Of a DNA stretch of 64,000 nucleotides, positions 14,107-22,056 are shown one piece after another. Source of the stretch: Pseudomonadales bacterium (GTDB lineage Bacteria > Pseudomonadota > Gammaproteobacteria > Pseudomonadales > Halieaceae); the NCBI GenBank assembly GCA_024234815.1, contig JACKNO010000003.1, positions 372,001 to 436,000 on the forward strand. Reading direction: 5' to 3'. The position numbers and the translations under genes were made by a program. Every line of letters starts with the position of its first letter. Position 1 is the stretch's first letter. The notes below the pieces were generated by a model. That model made no database searches. It saw only the letters and a program-made list of their open reading frames with translations, and was not told where the DNA came from.

Positions 14107-14889
14107 TCATCGCACACCACGTGCCTGGGCCGCGTTTTGGCAAACCTGATGAAGAGTAGCGTAGACATCCTCAATCATTCCCTTCTTTCTGCATCCCTGC
14201 GGCTGGTGAACGCAATGCATTTTTATCCCTGCAAGGTTCGACAACTCTCGCTCTAGTGTCCTCGCGACACCCCTCCCAATGACAACAATCGAATGGGGAG
14301 CAGCCTGCCGAACCAAGTGTCCCGTGTAGTTGTTCCAGCAGCATTTAAGTACGCTCTCATAGTCTTGTTGATACAATCTAGCTCCGCCAGTTGAATAGAG
14401 GGCTATGGCGCTGGCATCAACCAGCCAAACTCCAAGGGAGCGCAAGCGTTCAAGAAGCATGAGCTTTGCGTCAATGCGTTTAAAAAATGAAGGATTGGTG
14501 CCTTTGAGAAACGGCGCAAAGGCCAAGGGAGAAGGAGTATGGGCACAGCTGGCAAATAGCTTCCAGAACTGCGGGGTGCCTACTGTCGCGGGTAGACTTT
14601 GCCCCGCAAACTCGGACTCGCCGTAACCGAGGCAGTACACGAAACGAGCAAAGGTCTGGTTCAAGGATCTCGGAAACAGGTGATGCGGTCCCCGCATGAT
14701 TTGAAGTTCGTGTTCCGGCGTGTAGACATGGGATTCGGCTAGTAGCACCGTATGCACCACCTCAGGGCGCCAGTCCATGCGGTGCCGCTCAACGCACTCT
14801 GCCGCTCGAAGCGACTCCAGCGAATTGGATGGATCTGGAAGCAGCATCGAGAGTTGTTCATGGCAGGCGGGCAACATGGCGGAGTTCAA
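14107..14889 (-). CDS. Uracil-DNA-glycosylase-fold-like protein, first cassette
   Basis: 260 residues, soluble. Three elements look like the UDG superfamily: VVHTVLLAESHVYTP (about 44-58) after beta-1, SLGVWLVDASAIALY (about 150-164), and HSIVVIGRGVARTLERE (about 198-214) followed by CVHQPQG (about 226-232) where UDGs have an HPS/HPxP motif. Catalytic residues are not convincingly present, so this is a fold suggestion only. As the cassette next to attI it was the most recent insertion before the integrase died (inference). Confidence 0.5.
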   Translation of the reverse strand: MNSAMLPACHEQLSMLLPDPSNSLESLRAAECVERHRMDWRPEVVHTVLLAESHVYTPEHELQIMRGPHHLFPRSLNQTFARFVYCLGYGESEFAGQSLPATVGTPQFWKLFASCAHTPSPLAFAPFLKGTNPSFFKRIDAKLMLLERLRSLGVWLVDASAIALYSTGGARLYQQDYESVLKCCWNNYTGHLVRQAAPHSIVVIGRGVARTLERELSNLAGIKMHCVHQPQGCRKKGMIEDVYATLHQVCQNAAQARGVR

Positions 14890-14892
14890 TGA

Positions 14893-14960
14893 CGCCTAAC
14901 AGCTAAATCGTTTGACTAAGTCAGAAATAGAAATCGCCTTTTGTTCACACACAGAAATAC
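14893..14960 (-). other. attI-like integration site
   Basis: GCCTAAC at 14893-14899 (GTTAGGC on the cassette strand) marks the boundary between the first cassette and the integrase-side flank. The outer limit towards the integrase is not defined by any feature I can see. Confidence 0.6.
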
Positions 14961-15232
14961 TCCCTACCCGAAAATATCTTCCATTCATCAACTACTTGGT
15001 GACCTCACAAAGCTCTTTCTCTTCTGAATCAATGTACCCAGGCAGTGTGCACCTAATTGGCCCAAGGCCCACTGTTCAAAGTCGTCGCCTGAGCATAGCT
15101 CAAACTTTCAGTGGGTTACAGTTGCTCCGCAGAAATACAGTTGTCTATTTCCAATGAAAAACGGGCACCATGTTGACGCATTCAAAGCCCTTGTGCTGAG
15201 CTGGCATCCCGTTACTCTGAGGATCGTATTTC
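14900..15232. other. Non-coding flank between attI and intI remnant
   Basis: No convincing gene. This stretch should hold the cassette promoter Pc (minus strand) and the integrase promoter (plus strand). I see only weak candidates: TGTAAC-17-TATGCT on the minus strand (about 15092-15120), and CTCCGCAGAAATACAG at 15125-15140, which matches one half of a LexA box but not the other and may be a decayed SOS site for intI. Confidence 0.4.
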
Positions 15233-15745
15233 ATGGATGACATACCGGTACCCATCCCTGCCGGATCTACCCGTCTCATGGACCAGTTGCGGGCAGACAT
15301 GAGGGCTCGCGGCTATGCATTCTCAACTGAGCGCACTTACCTACACTGGATAAAGCGCTACATTCTTTATAATCAACGTCGCCATCCAGCGGATATGGGC
15401 AAAGCGGAAATTGAGGCCTTCCTCAACCATCTGGCCGTCCACGTTACAGTCTCACCCTCTACCCAGCGTACGGCCTTGAACGCCTTGATGTATTTGTACA
15501 CCAAGTATTATGGGCGCGAGCCTGAGTCGCTAAGCTTCAATTATGCCAAACCCACCCGAAGATTACCGACTGTACTAAGCCACGAGGAGGCCAAGGCAAT
15601 TCTCTGCCATATGTCTGGCACACCCCGGTTAATGGTGGAGTTACTTTACGGCTGCCTTCTTCCGTTAAGGAAAGACTTCGCGCCCAGATTCAGAAAGTGC
15701 TGGCCCTTCATCGGCAGGATCTCGCCGATGGCAACTCTGTTTGAC
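15233..15745 (+). pseudogene. intI: Integron integrase IntI, inactivated by deletion and 3' truncation
   Basis: The N-terminal 140 residues are a good IntI tyrosine recombinase: SAM-like core-binding domain with FSTERTYLHWIKRYILY (about 31-47), HPADMGKAEIEAFLNHLAV, then PTVLSHEEAKAILCHMSGT and LMVELLYG. After LLYG (about 15652) the frame changes. Reading on from about 15656 in another frame gives LPSVKERLRAQIQKVLALHRQDLADG, which normally lies about 40 residues further on. The box with the first catalytic arginine is therefore deleted. The gene then breaks off at about 15733, removing the H-R-H-Y catalytic half. No recombination activity is possible. Confidence 0.93.
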
Positions 15746-15755
15746 AGCTCACCAA

Positions 15756-15775
15756 TACTGTACAAATATACAGTA
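15756..15775. promoter_or_regulatory. LexA (SOS) box of dnaE2
   Basis: TACTGTACAAATATACAGTA matches the gammaproteobacterial LexA consensus CTGT-N8-ACAG (15758-15773) perfectly and is nearly palindromic. It ends one base before the dnaE2 ATG. A TTGACA (15741-15746) that could serve as -35 overlaps the end of the intI remnant. Confidence 0.92.
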
Positions 15776-15776
15776 T

Positions 15777-18700
15777 ATGTCAACCTACGCCGAACTCCAC
15801 TGCCTGAGCTGCTACAGCTTCCTGCGCAGCGCCTCCCATCCCCATGAACTGGTGGAGCGCGCCGCCGCGCTCGGCTATGCCGCGCTGGCCATTACCGACG
15901 AGTGTTCACTGGCCGGTATCGTCAAGGCCCACGTGGCGGCGAAGGAACATGGCATCAAGCTGATCGTGGGCAGCGAGTTCGGCCTGGCCGAGGGGTTTCG
16001 GCTGGTGGCGCTGGCGCCCTCCCGGGCCGCTTACAGTGAACTGTCGGGGCTTATCAGCATGGCGCGGCGGCGCAGTCCCAAGGGGGAGTATCGGGCCGGG
16101 TTGCGGGATGTCATCTTTCACCTCAAGCGTTGCCTGTTGATCTGGCTCCCCGAGGATGACACCGAGGCCAGCCGGGCCTGGGGTTTGCAACTCAGCCGCC
16201 TGTGTCGCGGGCGGGTCTGGCTGGGTGTTACCCACCTGCTGGGCAACGACGAGGTACGGCGCTACCAGGCGCTATACGCGCTGTCCAGTGAGCTGCGCAT
16301 ACCCATGGTGGCCTGCTCCAACGCGCAGATGCACAGCGCAAGCCGCAAGCCGCTGCACGATGTATTCACGGCCCTGCGCCACAACACCAGCATCGGCCAG
16401 CTCGGGCGCAAACGCCTGGCCAACAGCCAGCAACATTTACGCTCGCTGGATAAACTGCACAAGCTCTATCCACCCGCCCTGTTGGAGCAAACATTGCATA
16501 TTGCCGGGCTGTGCAATTTCAGCCTGGACGAGTTGCGTTACGAATACCCCGAGGAGGTGGTGCCCGAGGGGCAAACCGCCAACAGTTACCTGCGCGAGCT
16601 GGTGGCAGAGGGCCGCGTGGCGCGCTGGCCCAGGGGCGTTCCCGCAGAAATCCAGCAGCGTATTGATCACGAGCTGGAACTGATCGAGGAGTTGAACTAC
16701 GAGTACTACTTTCTCACCGTGTACGACATCGTGCGCTTCGCGCGCGAGCGCGACATCCTGTGCCAGGGCCGCGGCTCGGCGGCCAATTCGGTGGTGTGCT
16801 ATTGCCTGTTTATCACCGAGGTGTCGCCGGAACAGATCTCCCTGCTGTTCGAGCGTTTTATTTCCCGGGAGCGGGACGAGCCGCCGGATATCGACGTGGA
16901 CTTCGAGCACGAACGCAGGGAAGAAGTCATCCAGTACATCTACCAGAAATACAGCCGCAAGCGCGCGGCCCTGGCCGCCACCCTCATCACCTACCGCTCG
17001 CGCAGCGCGGTGCGCGATGTGGGCAAGGCCCTGGGGCTGGACCCGGTGTTCGTGGACGACCTGGCCAGGTCCATGGCCTGGTGGGATCGCACCGCCGATC
17101 TCGCCCGCCGCTTCGAGGAACACGGTGCGGCGACCCGAGGTGTGGCCAGCCACAGCAAACAGGCCGAGCTGTTCTACAAGCTGGTGCAGCAGATTCTCGG
17201 CTTCCCCCGCCACCTGTCCCAGCACGTGGGGGGCTTTGTGATCACCCGCAGCCCCATCTCAACCCTGGTGCCGGTGGAGAACGCCAGCATGGCCGATCGC
17301 ACGGTAATCCAGTGGGACAAGGAGGACATCGAATCCCTGGGCCTGCTCAAGGTGGACATCCTCGCCCTGGGCATGCTGTCCGCAATCCGCAAAAGCCTGC
17401 AGCTGGTACACCGCTACTGCCCCAACATCAGGACTATCAGCGATATTCCCAGGGAAGATAAAGCCACCTATCGCATGTTGCAGGCCGCCGATACGGTGGG
17501 CGTGTTCCAGATCGAATCGCGGGCCCAGATGTCCATGCTGCCGCGACTGAAACCGGAGTGTTTTTACGACCTGGTCATCGAGATCGCCATCGTGCGCCCC
17601 GGCCCCATCCAGGGCGACATGGTGCATCCCTACCTGCGGCGCAAGCAGGGTCTGGAAGCAGTCACCTACCCCAGCGAGGCGATCAAGTCGGTGCTGGAGC
17701 GCACCCTGGGCGTGCCCATTTTCCAGGAGCAGGTGATACGCCTCGCCATGGTGGCGGCGGGCTTCAGCGGCGGCGAGGCGGATCAACTGCGCCGCGCCAT
17801 CACCAACTGGGGCAGGAACAGCAAGTTGCTCACCTTCGAACAAAAACTCACAAAGGGCATGATCGAGCGCGGTTACGACGAGGATTTCGCCCGCCGCCTG
17901 TTCGAACAGATCAAGGGCTTCGGCGGTTACGGCTTCCCGGAGTCCCACTCCGCCAGCTTCGCCCTGCTGGCCTATGTCTCGTCCTGGCTCAAGCGCCACC
18001 ACCCGGCCGCGTTCTTCGTGGGCCTGCTCAACAGCCAGCCCATGGGCTTTTACAGCCCCTCCCAGCTTATACAGGACGCCCGTCGCCACGATGTCACCGT
18101 GCTGCCCATCGACGTCAATCACAGTGGCTGGGACCACCAGCTACTCGACAGCCGGCCCGGCCCGCAAGCCCAGCCGCCCGTGCGCCTGGGACTGCGATTG
18201 GTGAGGGGTCTCAGCCGGGAGGGCGCCCAGCGCATAGTCGAGGCCAGGCGACAGGCGCCCTTCCGGCAAGTCAGCAACCTGCGCCAGCGGGCGGGGCTGG
18301 ACAAGCGCGACATGGAAGCGCTGGCCGACGCCGACGCCCTGGCGTCACTGAGCGGCCACCGCCACCAGTCCCAGTGGCAGATCATGGCGCTGGAGCAGGC
18401 CCGGCCACTGCTGCAGGACGAGCAGCGCGCACCGGCCAGTTATTTCGATGACGGTGTGCAGCTGCCCACGCCCAGCGTGGCGGAGGAGGTATTGGCGGAT
18501 TACCGCGCCACCGGCCTCACCCTGCGGCCCCACCCCATGAGCCTGCTGCGGGATCGCCCTCCATTCAACCGCTGCAAACGCCACGCCGACCTGCCCGGCC
18601 TGAGTAATAATCGGTTTGTGCGTATCGCCGGGCTGGTCACCTGCCGCCAGCGCCCGGGCAGCGCCTCCGGCGTGCTGTTCCTCACCCTGGAGGACGAGAC

Positions 18701-18893
18701 CGGCAACAGCAATATCGTGGTGTGGCAGCGCACCCAGCAGCAGTTCCGCCGGCCATTGATGACCGCGCAACTGTTACTGGTGAACGGCACCCTGGAAACC
18801 AGGGACAATGTCATTCATATCATCGCCGGGGCACTGTACGACTACACCCATGAATTGCAGACCTTGAACGTGTCCTCAAGAGACTTTCACTAG
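15777..18893 (+). CDS. dnaE2: Error-prone DNA polymerase III alpha subunit DnaE2
   Basis: 1038 residues from the ATG at 15777. The PHP domain is N-terminal (YAELHCLSCYSFLRSASHP, about 4-22), followed by the C-family palm/finger region with CQGRGSAANSVVCY (about 335-348) and EPPDIDVDFEHERREEVI (about 370-387) carrying catalytic aspartates. FGGYGFPESHSASFALL (about 715-731) and the OB domain near the end (RIAGLVTCRQRPGS) follow. DnaE2 performs translesion synthesis in the SOS mutasome, normally with ImuA and ImuB, which are not adjacent here. No Shine-Dalgarno sequence precedes the ATG; the SOS box abuts it, so the mRNA may be leaderless. A TTG at 15741 in frame is a less likely start. Confidence 0.95.
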   Translation: MSTYAELHCLSCYSFLRSASHPHELVERAAALGYAALAITDECSLAGIVKAHVAAKEHGIKLIVGSEFGLAEGFRLVALAPSRAAYSELSGLISMARRRSPKGEYRAGLRDVIFHLKRCLLIWLPEDDTEASRAWGLQLSRLCRGRVWLGVTHLLGNDEVRRYQALYALSSELRIPMVACSNAQMHSASRKPLHDVFTALRHNTSIGQLGRKRLANSQQHLRSLDKLHKLYPPALLEQTLHIAGLCNFSLDELRYEYPEEVVPEGQTANSYLRELVAEGRVARWPRGVPAEIQQRIDHELELIEELNYEYYFLTVYDIVRFARERDILCQGRGSAANSVVCYCLFITEVSPEQISLLFERFISRERDEPPDIDVDFEHERREEVIQYIYQKYSRKRAALAATLITYRSRSAVRDVGKALGLDPVFVDDLARSMAWWDRTADLARRFEEHGAATRGVASHSKQAELFYKLVQQILGFPRHLSQHVGGFVITRSPISTLVPVENASMADRTVIQWDKEDIESLGLLKVDILALGMLSAIRKSLQLVHRYCPNIRTISDIPREDKATYRMLQAADTVGVFQIESRAQMSMLPRLKPECFYDLVIEIAIVRPGPIQGDMVHPYLRRKQGLEAVTYPSEAIKSVLERTLGVPIFQEQVIRLAMVAAGFSGGEADQLRRAITNWGRNSKLLTFEQKLTKGMIERGYDEDFARRLFEQIKGFGGYGFPESHSASFALLAYVSSWLKRHHPAAFFVGLLNSQPMGFYSPSQLIQDARRHDVTVLPIDVNHSGWDHQLLDSRPGPQAQPPVRLGLRLVRGLSREGAQRIVEARRQAPFRQVSNLRQRAGLDKRDMEALADADALASLSGHRHQSQWQIMALEQARPLLQDEQRAPASYFDDGVQLPTPSVAEEVLADYRATGLTLRPHPMSLLRDRPPFNRCKRHADLPGLSNNRFVRIAGLVTCRQRPGSASGVLFLTLEDETGNSNIVVWQRTQQQFRRPLMTAQLLLVNGTLETRDNVIHIIAGALYDYTHELQTLNVSSRDFH

Positions 18894-18900
18894 TAATGCA

Positions 18901-18980
18901 GGTCAGACCTGAATGGCGCTTACTTAAGCGTGGCGCCTACATTCTTATCCTGGGCTCAAGTAAGCCATTCAGGTCTGACC
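18901..18980. repeat. Imperfect inverted repeat, REP/MITE-like
   Basis: GGTCAGACCTGAATGGCGCTTACTT (18901-18925) is repeated inverted as AAGTAAGCCATTCAGGTCTGACC (18958-18980), differing by a GC insertion, with a 32-base centre. GGTCAGACC-type palindromes are common in REP-like elements associated with RAYT transposases (knowledge). There is no transposase here and no U-run, so it is not a simple terminator, although it could form a long hairpin at the end of dnaE2 mRNA. Confidence 0.65.
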
Positions 18981-19075
18981 CCAGCTGTCAGTAGAGGCGT
19001 TATTGATCTGGCTCCCGGCAAACATCCGGAAACTGGGCTACACTGCCTCGCAATAGATAAAGAGGAGTATCCGGT

Positions 19076-20998
19076 ATGAAGACAATCGCCATCGCCCCAC
19101 TACTGGCCGCCCTGGCGGCGACCGTCAGCGTGAACGCAAACGCCCAGGTGGTCCCGACCGAAAAAGACAGGGCGCAGCTGTCACGGGAATATACCGGCAA
19201 GGTCTACTCGCCCTATGCGGAGCGTGACTTCGCCACCAACGTTTACTTTGGCGACACCCACCTGCATACCAGTCTCTCGATGGATGCCGGCGCTTTCGGT
19301 AACCGGTTGGGGTTGGATCCGGCCTACAAGTTCGCCCGTGGCGAGCAGGTAACATCCACCAATGCGGGTCCCGTGCGCCTGTCGCGCCCCCTGGATTTCC
19401 TGGTCGTGGCGGACCACTCGGACAACATGGGGTTCTTCCCTGACCTGTTCGCCGGGAAAGCTTTCATCCTCGAAGATCCCACCGGCAAAAAGTGGTACGA
19501 CATGATCAAGGCCGGCAAAGGCGTTGACGTGGCAATCGAACTGATCGGGCTTTTTTCGCAGGGCAAGTTTCCGGAAGCCCTTTCCTATAAGCCGGATTCG
19601 GCTCCCTACCGGGCCGCCTGGGACGAAACCGTTGCAGCGGCGGAACGCTATAACCAGCCCGGTGTTTTCACCGCGTTTATAGGTTACGAGTGGACCTCTT
19701 TGATCAACGGCAACAATATGCACCGGGTAGTCATCTACCGCGACAATGGCGACAAGGGCGGGCAGATGGTGCCTTATACCACGGTTGCTCCGCAGGGCAG
19801 CACCAATCCCCGCGACCTGTGGAAATGGCTGGCGGAGTATGAAAAGAAAACCGGCGGCAATGTGCTGGCCATCGCCCACAATGGCAATCTGTCCAACGGC
19901 ATCATGTTCCCCATCACTGAACAATATGACGGCAAGAAACTCGACGTTGAGTATGTCACGCAACGCGCCAACTGGGAGCCCCTGTACGAGGCCACCCAGA
20001 TAAAAGGCGATGGCGAGACACACCCCTTCCTGTCGCCCAATGACGAATTCGCTGACTATGAAAACTGGGACATTGGCAACCTGGATGTGTCCGAAGCCAA
20101 GACCGATGCCATGCTGTCCGGCGAGTACGCACGTGAGGCGCTCAAGCGCGGACTGGAGCTGGAAGCAAAACTGGGCACCAATCCCTACAAGTTCGGCATG
20201 ATTGGCTCAACCGACAGCCATACGTCACTGGCCACAACCGAGGAGGACAACTTCTTCGGCAAACACGCAGGAGCCGAACCCTCGCCCCAGCGCATGATGC
20301 ACCCCTTCATAGCAACCGAAGAGGGCGCCATTATGGGCTGGCAGATGGTAGCCTCCGGGCTGGCCGCCGTATGGGCGAAGGAGAATACCCGCGAAGCCCT
20401 GTTTGACGCCATGGAACGCAAGGAAGTCTATGCCACCACCGGCAGCCGTCCCATGGTCCGCTTCTTTGGCGGTTGGGATTTTACTGAAGACGATCTCAAC
20501 AACCGCGAGCCCGCTTTCGCCGGTTACGAAAAAGGCGTGCCCATGGGCGGTGACATGCCCCCGATAACAGCTGGCAAGGTGCCAAGCTTCATGGTCTACG
20601 CCCTGCGTGACCCCATCGGCGGCAACCTCGATCGCATCCAGATCATCAAGGGCTGGTACGACGGCAAGCAGCAACATGAAAAGGTGTACGACGTGGCCTG
20701 GTCTGGCGACCGCAAGCCCGGGGCGGATGGCAAGGTACCGCCGGTGGGCAACACGGTAAACGTCAAGGACGCCTCCTGGACCAACACCATCGGCGCATCA
20801 GAGCTGGGCACGGTGTGGAGCGACCCGGATTTCGACCCGAAGCAACGCGCGTTCTACTACGCCAGGGTATTGCAAATTCCCACCCCGCGCTGGTCCACCT
20901 ACGATGCCTTCAGGTTTGGTGTCGACATTCCAGCGGGGGCGCCAACATCTACCCAGGACAGGGCCTACACCTCGCCGATCTGGTATACGCCCAAATAG
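19076..20998 (+). CDS. Exported DUF3604 protein (PHP-like metal site)
   Basis: 640 residues. Signal peptide at 1-23 (AALAATVSVNANA-Q). DUF3604 signature motifs: GDTHLHTSLSMDAG (about 59-72), FLVVADHSDNMGF (about 108-120), GYEWTS, and MIGSTDSHTSLATT (about 374-387), giving the His/Asp cluster of a PHP-like metal centre. Members are periplasmic or secreted; biochemical function is mostly undefined. AGGAG ribosome-binding site 8 bases before the ATG. Stands alone downstream of dnaE2. Confidence 0.92.
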   Translation: MKTIAIAPLLAALAATVSVNANAQVVPTEKDRAQLSREYTGKVYSPYAERDFATNVYFGDTHLHTSLSMDAGAFGNRLGLDPAYKFARGEQVTSTNAGPVRLSRPLDFLVVADHSDNMGFFPDLFAGKAFILEDPTGKKWYDMIKAGKGVDVAIELIGLFSQGKFPEALSYKPDSAPYRAAWDETVAAAERYNQPGVFTAFIGYEWTSLINGNNMHRVVIYRDNGDKGGQMVPYTTVAPQGSTNPRDLWKWLAEYEKKTGGNVLAIAHNGNLSNGIMFPITEQYDGKKLDVEYVTQRANWEPLYEATQIKGDGETHPFLSPNDEFADYENWDIGNLDVSEAKTDAMLSGEYAREALKRGLELEAKLGTNPYKFGMIGSTDSHTSLATTEEDNFFGKHAGAEPSPQRMMHPFIATEEGAIMGWQMVASGLAAVWAKENTREALFDAMERKEVYATTGSRPMVRFFGGWDFTEDDLNNREPAFAGYEKGVPMGGDMPPITAGKVPSFMVYALRDPIGGNLDRIQIIKGWYDGKQQHEKVYDVAWSGDRKPGADGKVPPVGNTVNVKDASWTNTIGASELGTVWSDPDFDPKQRAFYYARVLQIPTPRWSTYDAFRFGVDIPAGAPTSTQDRAYTSPIWYTPK

Positions 20999-21004
20999 GG
21001 GAGC

Positions 21005-22000
21005 TCAGCGCGACAGCCCAACCCGCTCCGGCACCTTGCTGAAGAAGTCCCAGATCACCTCGGGCCCGTCCAGTTGATGACTGGTGGGGCCGAGGATTCG
21101 AGGCAGGTTGAACACCGGACTGGGGACGGTATGCCCACCCCCCACAATAGTCACCAGGCTGACCGGGGCTCGACCTGCCCCTGCCCATTCCATGCTCTCC
21201 ACCGAGGTGGCGTCATCCGGCGCGCGCCGTGGCCACACCCGCGATTCCCCCCCGCCGCTGTAGCCGGCGAGTCCCGCCCAGTAAGCTGCTGTTGCCGTCG
21301 CTGAAAGCACCTCGCCACGGCTGGTATCCCCGAATATCTCGACGACACCACCCCGGTATGGATTGACCGGGTCCTCGGTGCCATTCATCACCAGGGTGGC
21401 CACGGCCTGCTCCGAAGGTTCGCAGTCGAAGTTCGATGCCGCCGGCAGGTTCGCCGCCACCGCCGCAATACCCGCCACCATCTCCGGCGCTTCCAGCGCC
21501 AGGCGGTAGGCCATCTGCCCCCCGTTGGACAGGCCTGTAGCGAATACCCTGGCGGGATCGACGCCCTTTTCCGCTGCCAGTTGCCGCACCAGCGCCCGCA
21601 GGAATCCAACGTCATCGATGTTCAGGGTATTGGCCAAATAGTTGGCGCCCGCGCGGCAGTCATTCCAATGCTGCTCGTAACCGTCGGGATACAGGGCGAT
21701 AAAACCGCCGCGCTCCGCCGCCACGTCGAAACCATAGCGAGTCAGGCTGCGCATTTGCTCACCCGTACCCATCGATCCATGCATCACGATCACCAGCGCG
21801 GGAGCCTCGGAAACAGCGGCCGGCACATAGGCCAGCCAGCTGCGGGTATGGCCCTGGTACTCCATGGAGCCAGTCTCCACCCTGCCCGGCAACGCGGGCG
21901 CATCCATGGGGTCCGCCCGCAGGTACCACCACCAGGCCAGAACGGCACCGATCAGGGCCGCCAGGACAATCACTATCACCGCTTTTACGAACCTGCGCAT
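21005..22000 (-). CDS. PHB-depolymerase/feruloyl-esterase-like alpha/beta hydrolase
   Basis: 331 residues. N-terminal signal or anchor helix (AVIVIVLAALIGAVLAWWW, about 7-25). VIVMHGSMGTGEQM (oxyanion region, about 71-84), nucleophile elbow ATGLSNGGQMAY (Ser near 161), acid region MNGTEDPVNPY and catalytic His in GGGHTVP (about 284-290) follow the Esterase_PHB/LpqC family. Likely a periplasmic or surface esterase; substrate unknown. Converges with the DUF3604 gene with only 6 bases between them. Confidence 0.9.
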   Translation of the reverse strand: MRRFVKAVIVIVLAALIGAVLAWWWYLRADPMDAPALPGRVETGSMEYQGHTRSWLAYVPAAVSEAPALVIVMHGSMGTGEQMRSLTRYGFDVAAERGGFIALYPDGYEQHWNDCRAGANYLANTLNIDDVGFLRALVRQLAAEKGVDPARVFATGLSNGGQMAYRLALEAPEMVAGIAAVAANLPAASNFDCEPSEQAVATLVMNGTEDPVNPYRGGVVEIFGDTSRGEVLSATATAAYWAGLAGYSGGGESRVWPRRAPDDATSVESMEWAGAGRAPVSLVTIVGGGHTVPSPVFNLPRILGPTSHQLDGPEVIWDFFSKVPERVGLSR

Positions 22001-22056
22001 TCAATCACTCTGCCTGTCATCATTGTCTTTCGCTCACCGAAGTCTAGACTGAAGTC

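Larger units (their letters stand above)
1..15740. mobile_element. Chromosomal integron: cassette array plus dead integrase
   Basis: This is a long array of single-gene or toxin-antitoxin cassettes, all coded on the minus strand, each followed (towards lower coordinates) by an attC-like site. On the plus strand the sites read TAACGCC at the left and TTGTTAg/t at the right, with imperfect inverted-repeat middles of about 50-100 bases. The integrase gene lies at the right end in the opposite orientation, which is standard integron architecture. The first coordinate already lies inside the array, so it continues to the left. The attC sites resemble one another, as in sedentary chromosomal integrons rather than mobile resistance integrons. 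The cassettes look visibly AT-richer than the flanking core genes. Confidence 0.95.

Noticed and set aside
1..15000. Regularly spaced repeats that could suggest a CRISPR array
   Set aside because: Spacing follows gene lengths (about 300-1000 bases) and the repeats are attC-type inverted structures, not short direct repeats with spacers.
14912..15157. 81-codon plus-strand frame in the attI-intI gap
   Set aside because: No family, no ribosome-binding site, and located where the attI and promoters of the integron belong.
15741..15776. TTG at 15741 as dnaE2 start, adding 12 residues
   Set aside because: It would translate through the LexA box, has no ribosome-binding site, and the family begins at the YAELHC region.
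16437..18137. Long minus-strand frames inside dnaE2
   Set aside because: Codon-bias shadows in GC-rich DNA, with no recognisable protein features.
1186..19010. Shared 14-mer TTATTGATCTGGCT at about 1186 and 18996
   Set aside because: A few such repeats are expected by chance in 64 kb; no extended similarity around them.
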